A stretch of DNA of 64,000 bases from Rhizobium sp. C4. GTDB taxonomy: Bacteria > Pseudomonadota > Alphaproteobacteria > Rhizobiales > Rhizobiaceae. Under the pieces are notes generated by a model. It made no database searches, was not told the origin of the DNA, and saw nothing but the letters and a program-made list of their open reading frames with translations. Of this stretch, positions 42,101 through 49,394 are shown piece after piece; positions within the stretch are counted from its first letter, which is position 1, and each line of letters starts with the position of its first letter. The position numbers were made by a program, and so were the translations under genes. The stretch spans positions 62,001 through 126,000 of the forward strand of contig NZ_JAJNCX010000010.1 of NCBI RefSeq assembly GCF_021026315.1, given 5' to 3'.

Positions 42101-44661
42101 GGCATGACGATGGAGAGAAGCGACAGTGTCGGCGAGATGGTCAGCGTCAGGATGAGCGCGATCTGCCAGAGCACCGCATACATCGGCGTCATCAGGAGCC
42201 AGCCCCAGACGGCGGCCAGTGTCCAGGCCGCCGGCGTGAGCGAACGGCGCAGGTTGTCGAGCATCTTCCAGCGGGCAAGGCCGTTCACGCCTGAGCGCGG
42301 GTCAAAGATATAGGGCAGGAGCTGCCAGTCGCCGCGGGCCCAGCGATGCTGGCGCGAGCTTTCGACCTCGTAGCGGGTCGGGAAGTCTTCAACGAGTTCG
42401 ACGTCGGTGACAAGGGCGCAGCGCGACAGCGAGCCTTCGAGAAGGTCGTGGCTGAGAACGCGGTTTTCGTCGATCCTGCCCTTGATGGCGGCCTCGAAGG
42501 CGTCAACGTGATAGAGGCCCTTACCGGTAAACGTGCCTTCGCCGGTCAGGTCCTGATAGACGTCGGAAACAGTAAAGACGTAAGGGTCGATACCGCGATT
42601 GGCGGAGAAGATGCGCTGGAAGGCAGAGGCTTCCTTGCCGGTCGTCAGCGACGGCGTGACGCGCGGCTGCAGGATGCCGTAGCCCTGCGTGACGCGGCGT
42701 GTCTTCGGATCGATGACCGGCTTGTTGATCGGATGGGCGATCTTGCCGACCAGTTTGGTGACGGCGTCGCGCATCAGGCGCGTGTCGGCATCGAGCGTGA
42801 CGACATACTGCACGTTTTCCGGGACCTGGTTGGCGCCGGTCATGAAGCTGGTGTCGTGGTCGCCGCGCAGCAGAAGGTTCAGCTCGTGCAGCTTGCCGCG
42901 CTTGCGCTCCCAGCCCATCCAGCAGCCTTCCGCCGGATTGTACTGGCGGCGGCGATGCAGCAGCATGAAGCGGTTGCGGCCGTCATAGGCATAGCGGGCG
43001 GCAAGCTTGGCCACTTCGCTCTTGGCATAGTTCAGGACGTCGATATCGGCCTGCGTCTCTTCCTTTTGGGCATCGGCCCAGTCGGAGAGCAGGGCGAAAT
43101 AGATCTCGCCATGCGGGTTGGCGAGATAATGGACTTCCAGATTGCGGACCAGTTCATCGACCGTGTCGCGATTGGTGATCAGGCAGGGGACGACGAGAAG
43201 CGTGCGCTCCTCGGCCGGAATCCCGTCCTTGTACTCATATCCGGTCAGGCGGGACGGCGTGAGGACGAAGGAGGACAGCGTGTTGAAAAGGCCGATGGCG
43301 CCCTCCGAGGAGGGGAGCGCGAAGAGGACCGCGAGCGGCAGGATATGTTCGTAGGGCACGCCCGCATGGGTCAGGAACCAGGCCATGAAGGCCATGACGA
43401 GAAGGGTCAGCACGCTGACCGGAACCGCAATGGCCAGCCAGTCGAGCTTGCGCAGGCCAATGCGGCCATAGTCCATCAGCGAATTGCTGTAGCCGATAGC
43501 CTCTTTCAGCTCCGTGATCCGCTTGCCGGCCAGGAACTCGCCGACATTGGCGTTGCGGCTTGCGGCCAGTTCCATTGCCTTCGAGGCGACTTCGATTTCG
43601 GAGAAGCTCGAGCGCTTGGCAAGTTCCTCGACCGTGTTGCGATACTGGTTGCGCGAGCCGAAATCGAGATCGTGATAGTCCGTGCCTTCGCCGAGCAGGC
43701 TGTCGACCTTGCTGACGCTTTCGACCCAGACCGGCCATTCGCCGTCATCGATCTCGCGCAGCGACCGGATGATGCAGCTCATCGTCGCATTGCCGGAGGA
43801 GAGGCGATTGTGTTCGCTGACGATCACTTCCTCACCGTCGCTGCCGCGCTTTTCAAGCTCGGCTTCCAGCCAGGCGATTGCCACGCCGGACGTGTGGCTG
43901 CCATCGCGCAGGCGGTATAGGAACTGGGCGGCAAACGTGTTGTCGCGCGCAGGCTCTTCCAGCGTTTTCAACTTTTCGGCCAGACGCACCGGGTCCTTGA
44001 TGCGCAGCAGCTGGTCGGCCTCGTCATTGGCCCATTTGCGCATGCGGCGGGAGTTTTCGACGCGAGTCGAGATACGAGCAAGGTTTTCGACCAGAACGAA
44101 GCGCACCATGGACGGGATCGCCCACAGTTCGCCGATGGAGAAGGTCTCAAACGTCTGGAAGCCCTGGACGAGAGCCGTCAGCGTCTCGCGGGAGACGGTG
44201 GAGTGCGTGTGGGCGACATAGAGCCAGGCCAGCGCCAGCGTGCGCGGGATCTCGACGGCGCCGGCAAGGCGCATCAGCGTCAGTTCGCGATAGTAGCGCT
44301 TGGGGAAGTCGCGGCGGACTTCCTGGATGGCTTCTTCGATGATGTAGTGGTTGTCGAGCAGCCATTCGGCGGCCGGCGTGATCGAGGCGCCGTTTTCGAC
44401 GTCGCGGGCGGCCGAGCGATAGACGCGCAGGATCTCGCGTTCGTTTTCCTTGTTGCGCGCAAAGAAGTCGAAGGGTTCGAAGACGGGAAGCGTGTTGATC
44501 TCGCCGGTCGCAAGCCGCTCGCCGCATTTGGCAAGCCCGTCAATCGGCAGATATTCCGCGCGAATGGCGTTGTTGTGCTCGATCCGCCGGGTCTCGTTTT
44601 CCGATTTGATCCGGCGCGGCGTGTTCTGAAGAGTTGTCGTGTCCAAGATAGCTTCCGTCAT
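36184..44661 (-). CDS. ndvB: Cyclic beta-1,2-glucan synthase
   Basis: NdvB/ChvB is the very large inner-membrane enzyme that starts, extends and cyclises beta-1,2-glucan on itself from UDP-glucose. The 2825-residue product matches family length (about 2830). The first membrane spans begin near residue 408. The GT84 glycosyltransferase region has TLDADTR near 624 and the QxxRW-type motif RQHRWARGDWQ near 770, followed by more membrane spans (about 805-860). The C-terminal GH94-type phosphorylase domain that sets ring size contains GGDWNDGMNRVG near 2520. ATG 44661 (MTEAILDTTT) is chosen because the upstream in-frame extension is compositionally unlike the protein. Confidence 0.97.
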   Translation of the reverse strand: MTEAILDTTTLQNTPRRIKSENETRRIEHNNAIRAEYLPIDGLAKCGERLATGEINTLPVFEPFDFFARNKENEREILRVYRSAARDVENGASITPAAEWLLDNHYIIEEAIQEVRRDFPKRYYRELTLMRLAGAVEIPRTLALAWLYVAHTHSTVSRETLTALVQGFQTFETFSIGELWAIPSMVRFVLVENLARISTRVENSRRMRKWANDEADQLLRIKDPVRLAEKLKTLEEPARDNTFAAQFLYRLRDGSHTSGVAIAWLEAELEKRGSDGEEVIVSEHNRLSSGNATMSCIIRSLREIDDGEWPVWVESVSKVDSLLGEGTDYHDLDFGSRNQYRNTVEELAKRSSFSEIEVASKAMELAASRNANVGEFLAGKRITELKEAIGYSNSLMDYGRIGLRKLDWLAIAVPVSVLTLLVMAFMAWFLTHAGVPYEHILPLAVLFALPSSEGAIGLFNTLSSFVLTPSRLTGYEYKDGIPAEERTLLVVPCLITNRDTVDELVRNLEVHYLANPHGEIYFALLSDWADAQKEETQADIDVLNYAKSEVAKLAARYAYDGRNRFMLLHRRRQYNPAEGCWMGWERKRGKLHELNLLLRGDHDTSFMTGANQVPENVQYVVTLDADTRLMRDAVTKLVGKIAHPINKPVIDPKTRRVTQGYGILQPRVTPSLTTGKEASAFQRIFSANRGIDPYVFTVSDVYQDLTGEGTFTGKGLYHVDAFEAAIKGRIDENRVLSHDLLEGSLSRCALVTDVELVEDFPTRYEVESSRQHRWARGDWQLLPYIFDPRSGVNGLARWKMLDNLRRSLTPAAWTLAAVWGWLLMTPMYAVLWQIALILTLTISPTLSLLSIVMPRRTDIVMRGHFQRLQDEIRSASAMVALRATFIAHNAYLMTDAIIRALYRSIVSGKLLLEWRTAAQVQSGAQGDFHAYYRSMWQAPVLAALALGFAGTKGIYHVYAGLPLGIAWMLSPYIAWRVSQSAETEDRLETPADVVQGLRLIARRTWRYFETFVTPQQNFLPPDNFQETPNPVVAARTSPTNIGVYLLSVVSARDFGWIGFEDTVSRLEQTVATLERMQKFRGHLFNWYYTETLETLGPQYISAVDSGNLAGHLIAVSSQCRDWAEAPSAHLQSSLDGIADAVMIFQESLAELPDDRKTVRPLRKRIKELTIGFLKTLNEARSENEPATIHITGLAELAEDLEKLSANLDHEIGTEKSGEVAWWAAALSRTCQAHVADSEFDFAMIDALRKRLEVLRDSTRALAFAMDFRFLFRPERRLLSIGYRVASNELDEACYDLLASEARLTSLFAVAKGDLPTEHWFKLGRQVVPVGSRGALVSWSGSMFEYLMPPLVMQERQGGVLNQTSNLVVKEQMNHARRLGGIPWGISEAAFNARDHELTYQYTNFGVPTLGLKRGLGQNAVIAPYASLLASQYAPVEAFENLQRLRKLGALGRYGFHDAVDFTPTRVPEGQTCAVVYNYMAHHHGMSIAAVANVVFNGHLRELFHSDPVIEAAELLLQEKAPHEIPVMSAKHEANQPGNNVGDNLPRPEIRTIDNPEVKDRQTVFLSNGHYSVMLTTGGSGYSRWNGQTVARWKPDPTEDRHGTFIFLRDMESGEWWSSSVEPRRAKGEVNKVIFGDDRAEFYKTVGTLMSHVEVITGTEHDAEGRRITITNLGPEDRHIELTSYLEPVLSTDEADIAHPLFSKMFIRTEIGRRGDVIRAWRNKRSPNDPGTHIAHLIADPTGETRPTEFETSRRNFIGRGRSLADATAFDAGASLSGTDGYTLDPILSLRRVVRIPAGKKVSAIFWTIAAPNRDMIDQAIDRYRHPDAFGHEYIHSWTRSQVQMRHVGASPQEATAFQILGRYLVYPETLLRADAGSAEAMAASQTALWPLAISGDFPIFMLRINDDVDLNVAWEALRAQEYLRSRGVTADLVIVNERATSYAQDMQHALDSMCENARLRGQSDGPRQHIFAVRRDLMDDATWASLLASSRAVFHARNGAISEQIARTVSLFENRVLEAPPEAPRYRSKAIKEAGTLSGDDLEFWNGYGGFTTQGDEYVIRLRGGESTPHPWINVIAENDFGFRVAAEGGGYTWSKNSRDYPLTTWSNDPVIDRPSETFYIADLNSGAVLTPFAGLSERESVEFETRHGFGYSTFRSVQEQVGIELSQTLLPGKPVKLSRLTLSNKGSISRSFRIYGYVEWMLGNNPNRTAPFVTCRATENKQVLFASNPYSITHSGRTAFFAVNADVSGATASRGEFIGRWGDIRRPGSVAAAKELSGQMSHDGDPCAAIAVDIILQPGDTREFTFVLGDSDNDAAAEALSAEAITVDFNSALEANRTRWSKFLGKVQIETPDRALNHLLNGWLPYQMLSCRITARAAFYQASGAFGFRDQLQDSLALMLHDPSIARRQIVTAAGRQFVEGDVQHWWLAENGAGVRTHISDDVVWLAYAVDQYATATGDTAILDENVPFIAGPLLAENVHDSFFRPEVSDRGASIYEHAALGLDLALSRTGPHGLPLILGGDWNDGMNRVGVAGRGESVWLAWILSGTLARFIPIAESRGDQARANNWRTHLERLRDAIETAGWDGHYYRRAYYDDGTPLGAAESEENRIDSIAQSWSVLSGQGNPERSKQALDAALANLLEHDDGILRLFNPPYATTDKDPGYIRAYPPGIRENGGQYTHAGAWLALALAKSGRPEEAMQCLDCLLPVRHAMDREGAERYRTEPYAVAADIYSEGALRGQGGWSWYTGSAAWIYRAVVEGLLGIERKDGDVTAAPVLPSDWNGFTARIELAGKTVEVKATRSAAGQIETSVNGKKGRAPAKAK

Positions 44662-45000
44662 TGTGCGGCGCTGCCGCTCATTTGCCCGCAAGCCCTTACC
44701 GTCTGCAGCCGTCGGAAATAGGGCATCGCGAGGGATACCCCTAATCGAGCGAATCTGAATGATGGGTGAAGAAACGCAGGACCGACGTATGGAACAACGT
44801 CTTATGCCGGTCAGGCGGCACTCCACCTTCCAGCCATTCTTGCCTGTCGCGCAGGCTCCCCCGATTCCGCAGCCACCCGCAAGGGTATTGCAGTTTTGCC
44901 GTGATGTAGAAAAATGGCAATTTTGCGCCTAAAAGGCAAGGCGACTTGAAACGTTTAAAAATGCCCGGGCGCTAAGCTTTTGCCGCAAGAGTCTCGGCAA
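44662..45000. promoter_or_regulatory. ndvB upstream region
   Basis: About 340 bases between the ndvB start and the vanB terminator. It is AT-richer than the flanks, with homopolymer-like stretches (AAAAATGGCAATTTTG, GTTTAAAAATG) that suit a promoter, but no firm -35/-10 pair or operator was recognised. No credible small gene is seen. Confidence 0.35.
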
Positions 45001-45033
45001 ATATAAAGGGCCGCAAATACCGTTTTGCGACCC
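45001..45033 (-). terminator. Intrinsic terminator after vanB
   Basis: Read on the minus strand, GGGTCGCAAA pairs with TTTGCGGCCC (one G-T pair) around ACGGTA, then TTTATATTT. It ends the vanAB transcript 45 bases past the stop and separates it from ndvB. Confidence 0.8.
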
Positions 45034-45077
45034 TTCGGAAATGGCAGTTTTTCTTGACCGGACCGGAAGGTCGAGGC

Positions 45078-46046
45078 TCAGGGGCGGTAGCCTGTGTCGA
45101 TCACCGCCCGGCCGCCTGCAATGCGGGAGACACAGGCGCACATGCGGCGGTTCTCCTGCTTTTCTTCTTCCGAAAAGAACACGTCGCGATGATCGACCGG
45201 CGTTTCCGTTTCCAGGATCGTGACCGCGCAAAGCCCGCATTCGCCGCGCTGGCAATCATAAATCATGTCGATGCCGGCGCTCATCAGGGCATCGAGCATG
45301 GACTGGTCCGAGCGGACTTCGATGACGGCGCCCTTCGAGGGGATTTCGACACGGAAGGGCTGTTCGGCGAAGAGGCCGCTGTCCCCGAAGACTTCGTAGC
45401 GGAAACGGCTGGGTTTGCGCCCCGCCTTCTCCCATGCATGCTTGGCGGCGTTGAGCATCCCGACCGGGCCGCAGATGTAGAGCTCCTCGGTGTCACCGAG
45501 TTTTGCGAATTCGGCCGCGAAATCAATGTTGCGGCCCTCGTCCTGACAATAGAACTCCACCCTGTCGCCGTCGATGGCCCGGATCTCGTCGGCAAATGCC
45601 AGCATGGACCGTGAGCGGGCGGCATAAAGCACGCGAAACTCCGCACCACGCGCGGCGAGCGCCTGAGCCATGCCATAGATGGGGGTCACGCCGATGCCGC
45701 CGGCAATCAACAGATAGGATGGCGCGCGCCAGGACAGCGCGAACCGGTTTTCCGGGACCGTCATCTGCGTCTGGTCGCCGGGCGACAGGCTCCACAGGAA
45801 GCGCGAGCCACCGCGGCTGTTCTCGTGCAGCTTGACGGCAATTCGCAGCGTTCCGGCGGGCGATGGAAGCACGGTGTAGCTGCGTGTCGCCGGCTCACCG
45901 CCGATTGTGACGCGAATGCGCGTATGGCTGCCCGGGTCGAAGGCGGGAAGCGCGCCCTCGACCGCGAAGGTCAGCATGCGCACATCTTCGGCAGGGTTTT
46001 CAATGTCGACGAGACGCGCAGTCCGCCAATCAGTCACGTATTTCAT
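45078..46046 (-). CDS. vanB: Vanillate O-demethylase reductase-type oxidoreductase (VanB)
   Basis: VanB passes electrons from NAD(P)H via flavin and a 2Fe-2S centre to the VanA oxygenase. The 322-residue protein has an N-terminal flavin-binding domain (RSYTVLPSP), an NAD-binding domain (LLIAGGIGVTPIYGMAQAL; YICGPVGML) and a C-terminal plant-type ferredoxin domain with CQRGECGLCAVTI and a distal Cys in MCACVS. The start at 46046 has GGAGGAA five bases upstream. It follows vanA by 76 bases. The partner oxygenase supports VanB, but other PDR/VanB reductases look alike. Confidence 0.85.
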   Translation of the reverse strand: MKYVTDWRTARLVDIENPAEDVRMLTFAVEGALPAFDPGSHTRIRVTIGGEPATRSYTVLPSPAGTLRIAVKLHENSRGGSRFLWSLSPGDQTQMTVPENRFALSWRAPSYLLIAGGIGVTPIYGMAQALAARGAEFRVLYAARSRSMLAFADEIRAIDGDRVEFYCQDEGRNIDFAAEFAKLGDTEELYICGPVGMLNAAKHAWEKAGRKPSRFRYEVFGDSGLFAEQPFRVEIPSKGAVIEVRSDQSMLDALMSAGIDMIYDCQRGECGLCAVTILETETPVDHRDVFFSEEEKQENRRMCACVSRIAGGRAVIDTGYRP

Positions 46047-46122
46047 TCCGGTTCCTCCCCGCAAAGTTCGATCGTGAAAGCAGGGCGCCGGCCACCATGC
46101 CGGCGCCCTGTCCGTTCAGCGC

Positions 46123-47181
46123 TTATTCGGCCGCGATGACCGTCATGGCTGGCCGCTCCTCGGCGGCGATCATCCGGTCGATCAGCTTGCGGGCCCACAT
46201 GGAGCCGGCATCGATGTTCAGATTGTAGAACTCGTGATCCGGATTGGCATCGATGGCCTTCTGCTGCTCTTCGAGCACCAGTTCATCCTCGCGGAAGACA
46301 CCGGCGACACCCTCGCGCAGCTGGTGCGTACGGGCCTGGTTCTTGAGATCGTAGTTGCGGGCGAAGGCCCAGAAATACAGACAGGTCTTGTCTGTCGAGG
46401 GCGTGATCGTGTTGAGGACGAAGCCGTTGACGCCATGGCTGCGGTCACCCTCCGGCGCGCCCGTTCCGGCCGGTGCAACGCCGACGTCGATGGTGACCGT
46501 GCAGGGGGCCTCAAAGCGGATGATCTGCCAGCGGTCGACATTGCCAGGCTTGCCGAGCTGGGCGCGCCAGAAGGGCGGCGCATCGATATCGTGCATCCAG
46601 CGGGTGATATAGGCGAAGCGGTCTGAATGCGAAGCTTCGAAGGGGGCTTCCGCAACGGCGCGGTTGCCGATGGAGGAGCCGTGGACGAAGGTTTCGTGGG
46701 TCAGGTCCATCAGGTTGTCGACGACGAGGCGATAGTCGCAGGCGACCTCGATCATCTTGCCGTCGGCGGCCCATTCAGGATCGTCGTTCCAGTGCAGGTC
46801 GGGAACGAGTGCGGGATCGGCGAGCGCCGGATCTCCCGGCCAGATCCAGAGGAAGCGATGACGTTCGACCAGCGGATAGGACTTCACGCAGGCCGACGGA
46901 TTGATGGTTTCCTGCGAGGGCATGTAGACGCAGCGGCCGGTGTCATCGAATTCGAGGCCGTGATAGCCGCAGATGACATTGTCGCCTTCGAGGCGGCCGA
47001 GCGAGAGCGGGACGAGGCGGTGCCAACAGGCATTCGCAAGCGCTGCGGCCGTGCCGTCCTGCTTGCGGTAAAGCACGACATTCTGGTTGCAGATCGTGCG
47101 CGCCAGCAGGCTGCGGCCGACCTCCACGTCATAGGCCGCTGTATACCATGCATTCAGCGGAAAGGCCTTCTTCTTGCTCAT
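46123..47181 (-). CDS. vanA: Vanillate O-demethylase-type Rieske oxygenase (VanA)
   Basis: VanA-type Rieske oxygenases remove the methoxy methyl group of vanillate to give protocatechuate and formaldehyde. The 352-residue product has the Rieske motif CWHRLVPLSLGRLEGDNVIC followed by GYH, and the mononuclear iron motif DLTHETFVH near residue 168. ATG 47181 has GGGAGGA upstream. It has its own promoter gap behind the omp terminator. No protocatechuate or vanillin genes and no vanR are adjacent, so another methoxy-aromatic substrate is possible. Confidence 0.85.
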   Translation of the reverse strand: MSKKKAFPLNAWYTAAYDVEVGRSLLARTICNQNVVLYRKQDGTAAALANACWHRLVPLSLGRLEGDNVICGYHGLEFDDTGRCVYMPSQETINPSACVKSYPLVERHRFLWIWPGDPALADPALVPDLHWNDDPEWAADGKMIEVACDYRLVVDNLMDLTHETFVHGSSIGNRAVAEAPFEASHSDRFAYITRWMHDIDAPPFWRAQLGKPGNVDRWQIIRFEAPCTVTIDVGVAPAGTGAPEGDRSHGVNGFVLNTITPSTDKTCLYFWAFARNYDLKNQARTHQLREGVAGVFREDELVLEEQQKAIDANPDHEFYNLNIDAGSMWARKLIDRMIAAEERPAMTVIAAE

Positions 47182-47299
47182 CGATATCCTCCCGATCACC
47201 CATCAGATTTCCGGTGTATACATATCGTATGGCGTTTCGTCAATTATCGTGGAATTGGCGCGCAAAATCTATCTATCTGTATACAATAAAGCCGGCGGC
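47182..47299 (-). promoter_or_regulatory. vanAB promoter region with two TGTATACA boxes
   Basis: Two identical 8-nt palindromes TGTATACA lie at 47215-47222 and 47279-47286, 64 bases apart, in an AT-rich gap upstream of vanA. The second extends to TGTATACAA. Such TGTATACA cores are common in operators of GntR-family (FCD) repressors, which regulate van genes in several bacteria; a binding protein is not encoded nearby. Confidence 0.5.
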
Positions 47300-47326
47300 A
47301 AGAGAAAAGGGAGGCCGGAGCCTCCC
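47300..47326 (-). terminator. Intrinsic terminator after the outer-membrane protein gene
   Basis: On the minus strand GGGAGGC and GCCTCCC pair around TCCG and are followed by TTTTCTCTT, 30 bases after the stop. Confidence 0.8.
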
Positions 47327-47355
47327 TTCCATCTTCCGATCGTGGGAATGGTTGT

Positions 47356-47961
47356 TCAGAACTCGAAGCGCAGGCCGAGCTGGGCGACGGGATAGAAATT
47401 CGTCTTGTTGAAATCGGCAGAGGCCTGCGACAGCGCGCCCGAAATCGCGGCATTGTTGAAGGCGCGGTCCGGGGTCACGGTGGTCTTGCCCATGTAATAG
47501 GCCCCGACATCGAGATCGAGCGCCATGTTGCGGCTGACCGGCAGGGAATAGCCAAGCCCCAGATAGGGTTGCAGCGTATTCGCCTCTGCCGTGAAGCCGA
47601 CCGTGGTTCCGCTCTGGGTGACCGTGCCGGTGACCTTGTCGTTGGAATAGCGCAGGCCGCCCGAGACGCGCAGATCGCCGCCAACGGGATAGTAGTCGAG
47701 AATGAAGCCGGCGCCGAAAAGCTGGGTCCTGGCATTGCCGGGAACGCCGGCATAGGTGACGTTGCGCGAATACATGAAGCCGCTGACGATGCCGCTTGCG
47801 CCCATGTTTTCCGACCAGCGATAGCCGCCCTTGATCGATCCGCCGAGTGTGCCGACGCCCGGCGTCAGGTAGTAGGCGTCTCCGGCACGGGCGCCCTTAC
47901 CCTGAAAGGCGAGGCCTGCCGTCACGCACAGGATTGCGAGCTTCAGTTTGGCAAAACGCAT
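47356..47961 (-). CDS. Outer-membrane beta-barrel protein
   Basis: The 201-residue precursor has a signal peptide (MRFAKLKLAILCVTAGLAF, cleavage likely after GARA near residue 26), then alternating strands with glycine and aromatic girdles and a C-terminal phenylalanine (LRFEF), the BAM-recognition signature of outer-membrane barrels. Its size suggests an eight-stranded barrel of the OmpW/OmpA-like type, but I do not recognise a specific family. GGAGCAG sits upstream of ATG 47961. A hairpin lies in its leader. The role is unknown. Confidence 0.72.
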   Translation of the reverse strand: MRFAKLKLAILCVTAGLAFQGKGARAGDAYYLTPGVGTLGGSIKGGYRWSENMGASGIVSGFMYSRNVTYAGVPGNARTQLFGAGFILDYYPVGGDLRVSGGLRYSNDKVTGTVTQSGTTVGFTAEANTLQPYLGLGYSLPVSRNMALDLDVGAYYMGKTTVTPDRAFNNAAISGALSQASADFNKTNFYPVAQLGLRFEF

Positions 47962-47985
47962 GACACTGCTCCAAATTGAATATCG

Positions 47986-48017
47986 CTTGCAGGCGAGGAT
48001 GAGCCGCAGCCTGCAAG
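47986..48017. promoter_or_regulatory. Inverted repeat in the leader of the outer-membrane protein gene
   Basis: CTTGCAGGC and GCCTGCAAG are perfect 9-nt inverted arms with a 14-nt centre, 25 bases upstream of the start codon on the transcribed strand. No T-run follows, so a 5'-UTR hairpin or operator is more likely than a terminator. Confidence 0.45.
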
Positions 48018-48095
48018 AACGAGCGGCCGGAAGGCGCGCTCTTCGATACAATAGAAGCAATTCCCTTAAGGAACGGTTCAGCCTGTTGCGGCTGT

Positions 48096-48551
48096 TCAGG
48101 AGTTGAATTTGGTCTCGATGCGGCTCAGTTCACCGATCATCCGGTTGAGATTGTCACGGATGCGCTGGTCGAGAACGACGGCCACCTGCGGAAACTCTTC
48201 CATGAGGCGGGAAAAGAGCGAACGTGTCACCTGCAACACTTCACTGTCCTCGACGGCAACAGCGGTGAGGCTGCATTCGTGTTCGCTGATCAGAGCCAGT
48301 TCGCACAGAAGCGAGCCCGGGCCGGCATCTTCGAGCCGGCGGTTGCCCTGCCGCGTCGGCGTGGCAAGCCCGATTGCGCCCGATGCGACGACGAAAGCGG
48401 TGGAGACGCGGGTTCCGGGCGTGAAGAGCGTATGACCGCGCGTCAGCTGCCGCTTGTCGGCACCGAAGGCCAGTAGGCGCAGTTGCTCGTCGTTCATGCC
48501 GCGAAAGAGCGGCACGCGGGAGAGCAGGTCGATATCGGACTTCAGCGACAT
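48096..48551 (-). CDS. Stand-alone cyclic nucleotide-binding domain protein
   Basis: The 151-residue protein is a Crp-type cNMP-binding domain (RVPLFRGMNDEQLRLLAF; TLFTPGTRVSTAFVVASGAI; GSLLCELALI) with a C-terminal helix but no DNA-binding HTH. In cAMP receptors the phosphate-binding cassette carries a Glu and an Arg; the Glu is present (CELALI) but the Arg position reads differently, so ligand binding is uncertain. It starts 15 bases after the response regulator gene and is probably cotranscribed, pointing to a shared signalling task. Confidence 0.8.
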   Translation of the reverse strand: MSLKSDIDLLSRVPLFRGMNDEQLRLLAFGADKRQLTRGHTLFTPGTRVSTAFVVASGAIGLATPTRQGNRRLEDAGPGSLLCELALISEHECSLTAVAVEDSEVLQVTRSLFSRLMEEFPQVAVVLDQRIRDNLNRMIGELSRIETKFNS

Positions 48552-48566
48552 TGAGGAATTCGGTCC

Positions 48567-49250
48567 TTAGGGGATGATCTTGTAGCCGCCGTTTTCGGTG
48601 ACAAGGATTTCGGCATTGGACGGATCGCGCTCGATCTTCTGGCGAAGACGGTAGACATGGGTTTCGAGCGTATGCGTGGTGACGCCCGAATTGTAGCCCC
48701 AGACTTCTTCCAGAAGCACATCGCGGGTCACGACCTTCTGTCCGGCACGGTAGAGATAGCGGATGATCGCCGCTTCCTTTTCCGTCAGGCGGATCTTCTG
48801 CCCCGCCTGATCGACCAGCAGTTTCTGGCTCGGCTTGAACGTATAGGGACCGACCGTGAAGGTGGCGTCTTCGCTCTGCTCGTGCTGGCGAAGTTGCGCG
48901 CGCATGCGGGCGAGCAGCACGGCAAAGCGGAAAGGCTTGGTGACATAGTCGTTGGCGCCGGCTTCCAGGCCGAGGATCGTATCGGAATCCGTGTCATGGC
49001 CGGTCAGCATGATGATCGGGGCCTTGAAGCCGCCGCGGCGCAGCAGCTTGACCGCCTCGCGGCCGTCCATGTCGGGCAGGCCGACATCCATGATCAGCAG
49101 GTCGATGGGATTGTTGCGCGCCGCCTGCACGCCCTTTGTCGCGGTCTTTTCCTGAAGCACATGGAATTCTTCATAGAGACCCAGTTGCTCGACCAGCATC
49201 TCGCGCAGGTCGTCATCGTCATCCACCAGCAAAATTGTCCGGGTGCCCAT
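48567..49250 (-). CDS. OmpR-family response regulator
   Basis: The 227-residue protein has a receiver domain with the acidic pocket (LLVDDDDDLREM), the phospho-acceptor Asp in DLLIMDVGLPDMDG, the Thr in MLTGHDTD and the Lys in YVTKPFR, and a C-terminal OmpR/PhoB winged helix (TEKEAAIIRYLYRAG; THTLETHVYRLRQKIE). It is intact for phosphorylation and DNA binding. No histidine kinase lies adjacent, so its partner is elsewhere. A 16-nt palindrome lies 21-36 bases upstream of its start and may be an autoregulatory site. Confidence 0.9.
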   Translation of the reverse strand: MGTRTILLVDDDDDLREMLVEQLGLYEEFHVLQEKTATKGVQAARNNPIDLLIMDVGLPDMDGREAVKLLRRGGFKAPIIMLTGHDTDSDTILGLEAGANDYVTKPFRFAVLLARMRAQLRQHEQSEDATFTVGPYTFKPSQKLLVDQAGQKIRLTEKEAAIIRYLYRAGQKVVTRDVLLEEVWGYNSGVTTHTLETHVYRLRQKIERDPSNAEILVTENGGYKIIP

Positions 49251-49270
49251 CAGCCAAAAGCCCTTGCATC

Positions 49271-49286
49271 AAACCTGATCAGGTTT
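49271..49286. promoter_or_regulatory. Perfect 16-nt palindrome upstream of the response regulator
   Basis: AAACCTGATCAGGTTT is fully self-complementary and lies in the 144-bp divergent gap between the response regulator and the L,D-transpeptidase-like gene. It is a good candidate operator for either gene. Confidence 0.5.
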
Positions 49287-49394
49287 CTAAATCATCGAAG
49301 CACAAATGAAAACAATTGCCCATCCGATTTCCAATGCCGCGCAAATAGGCAAGTTATCGATCACGGGCAAAGCAAAGCGTCGTGAAGGGCCGGG

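Noticed and set aside
44662-44826. In-frame N-terminal extension of ndvB
   Set aside because: The extension (MECRLTGIRRCSIRRSC...) is unlike the protein and would exceed the family length; ATG 44661 fits.
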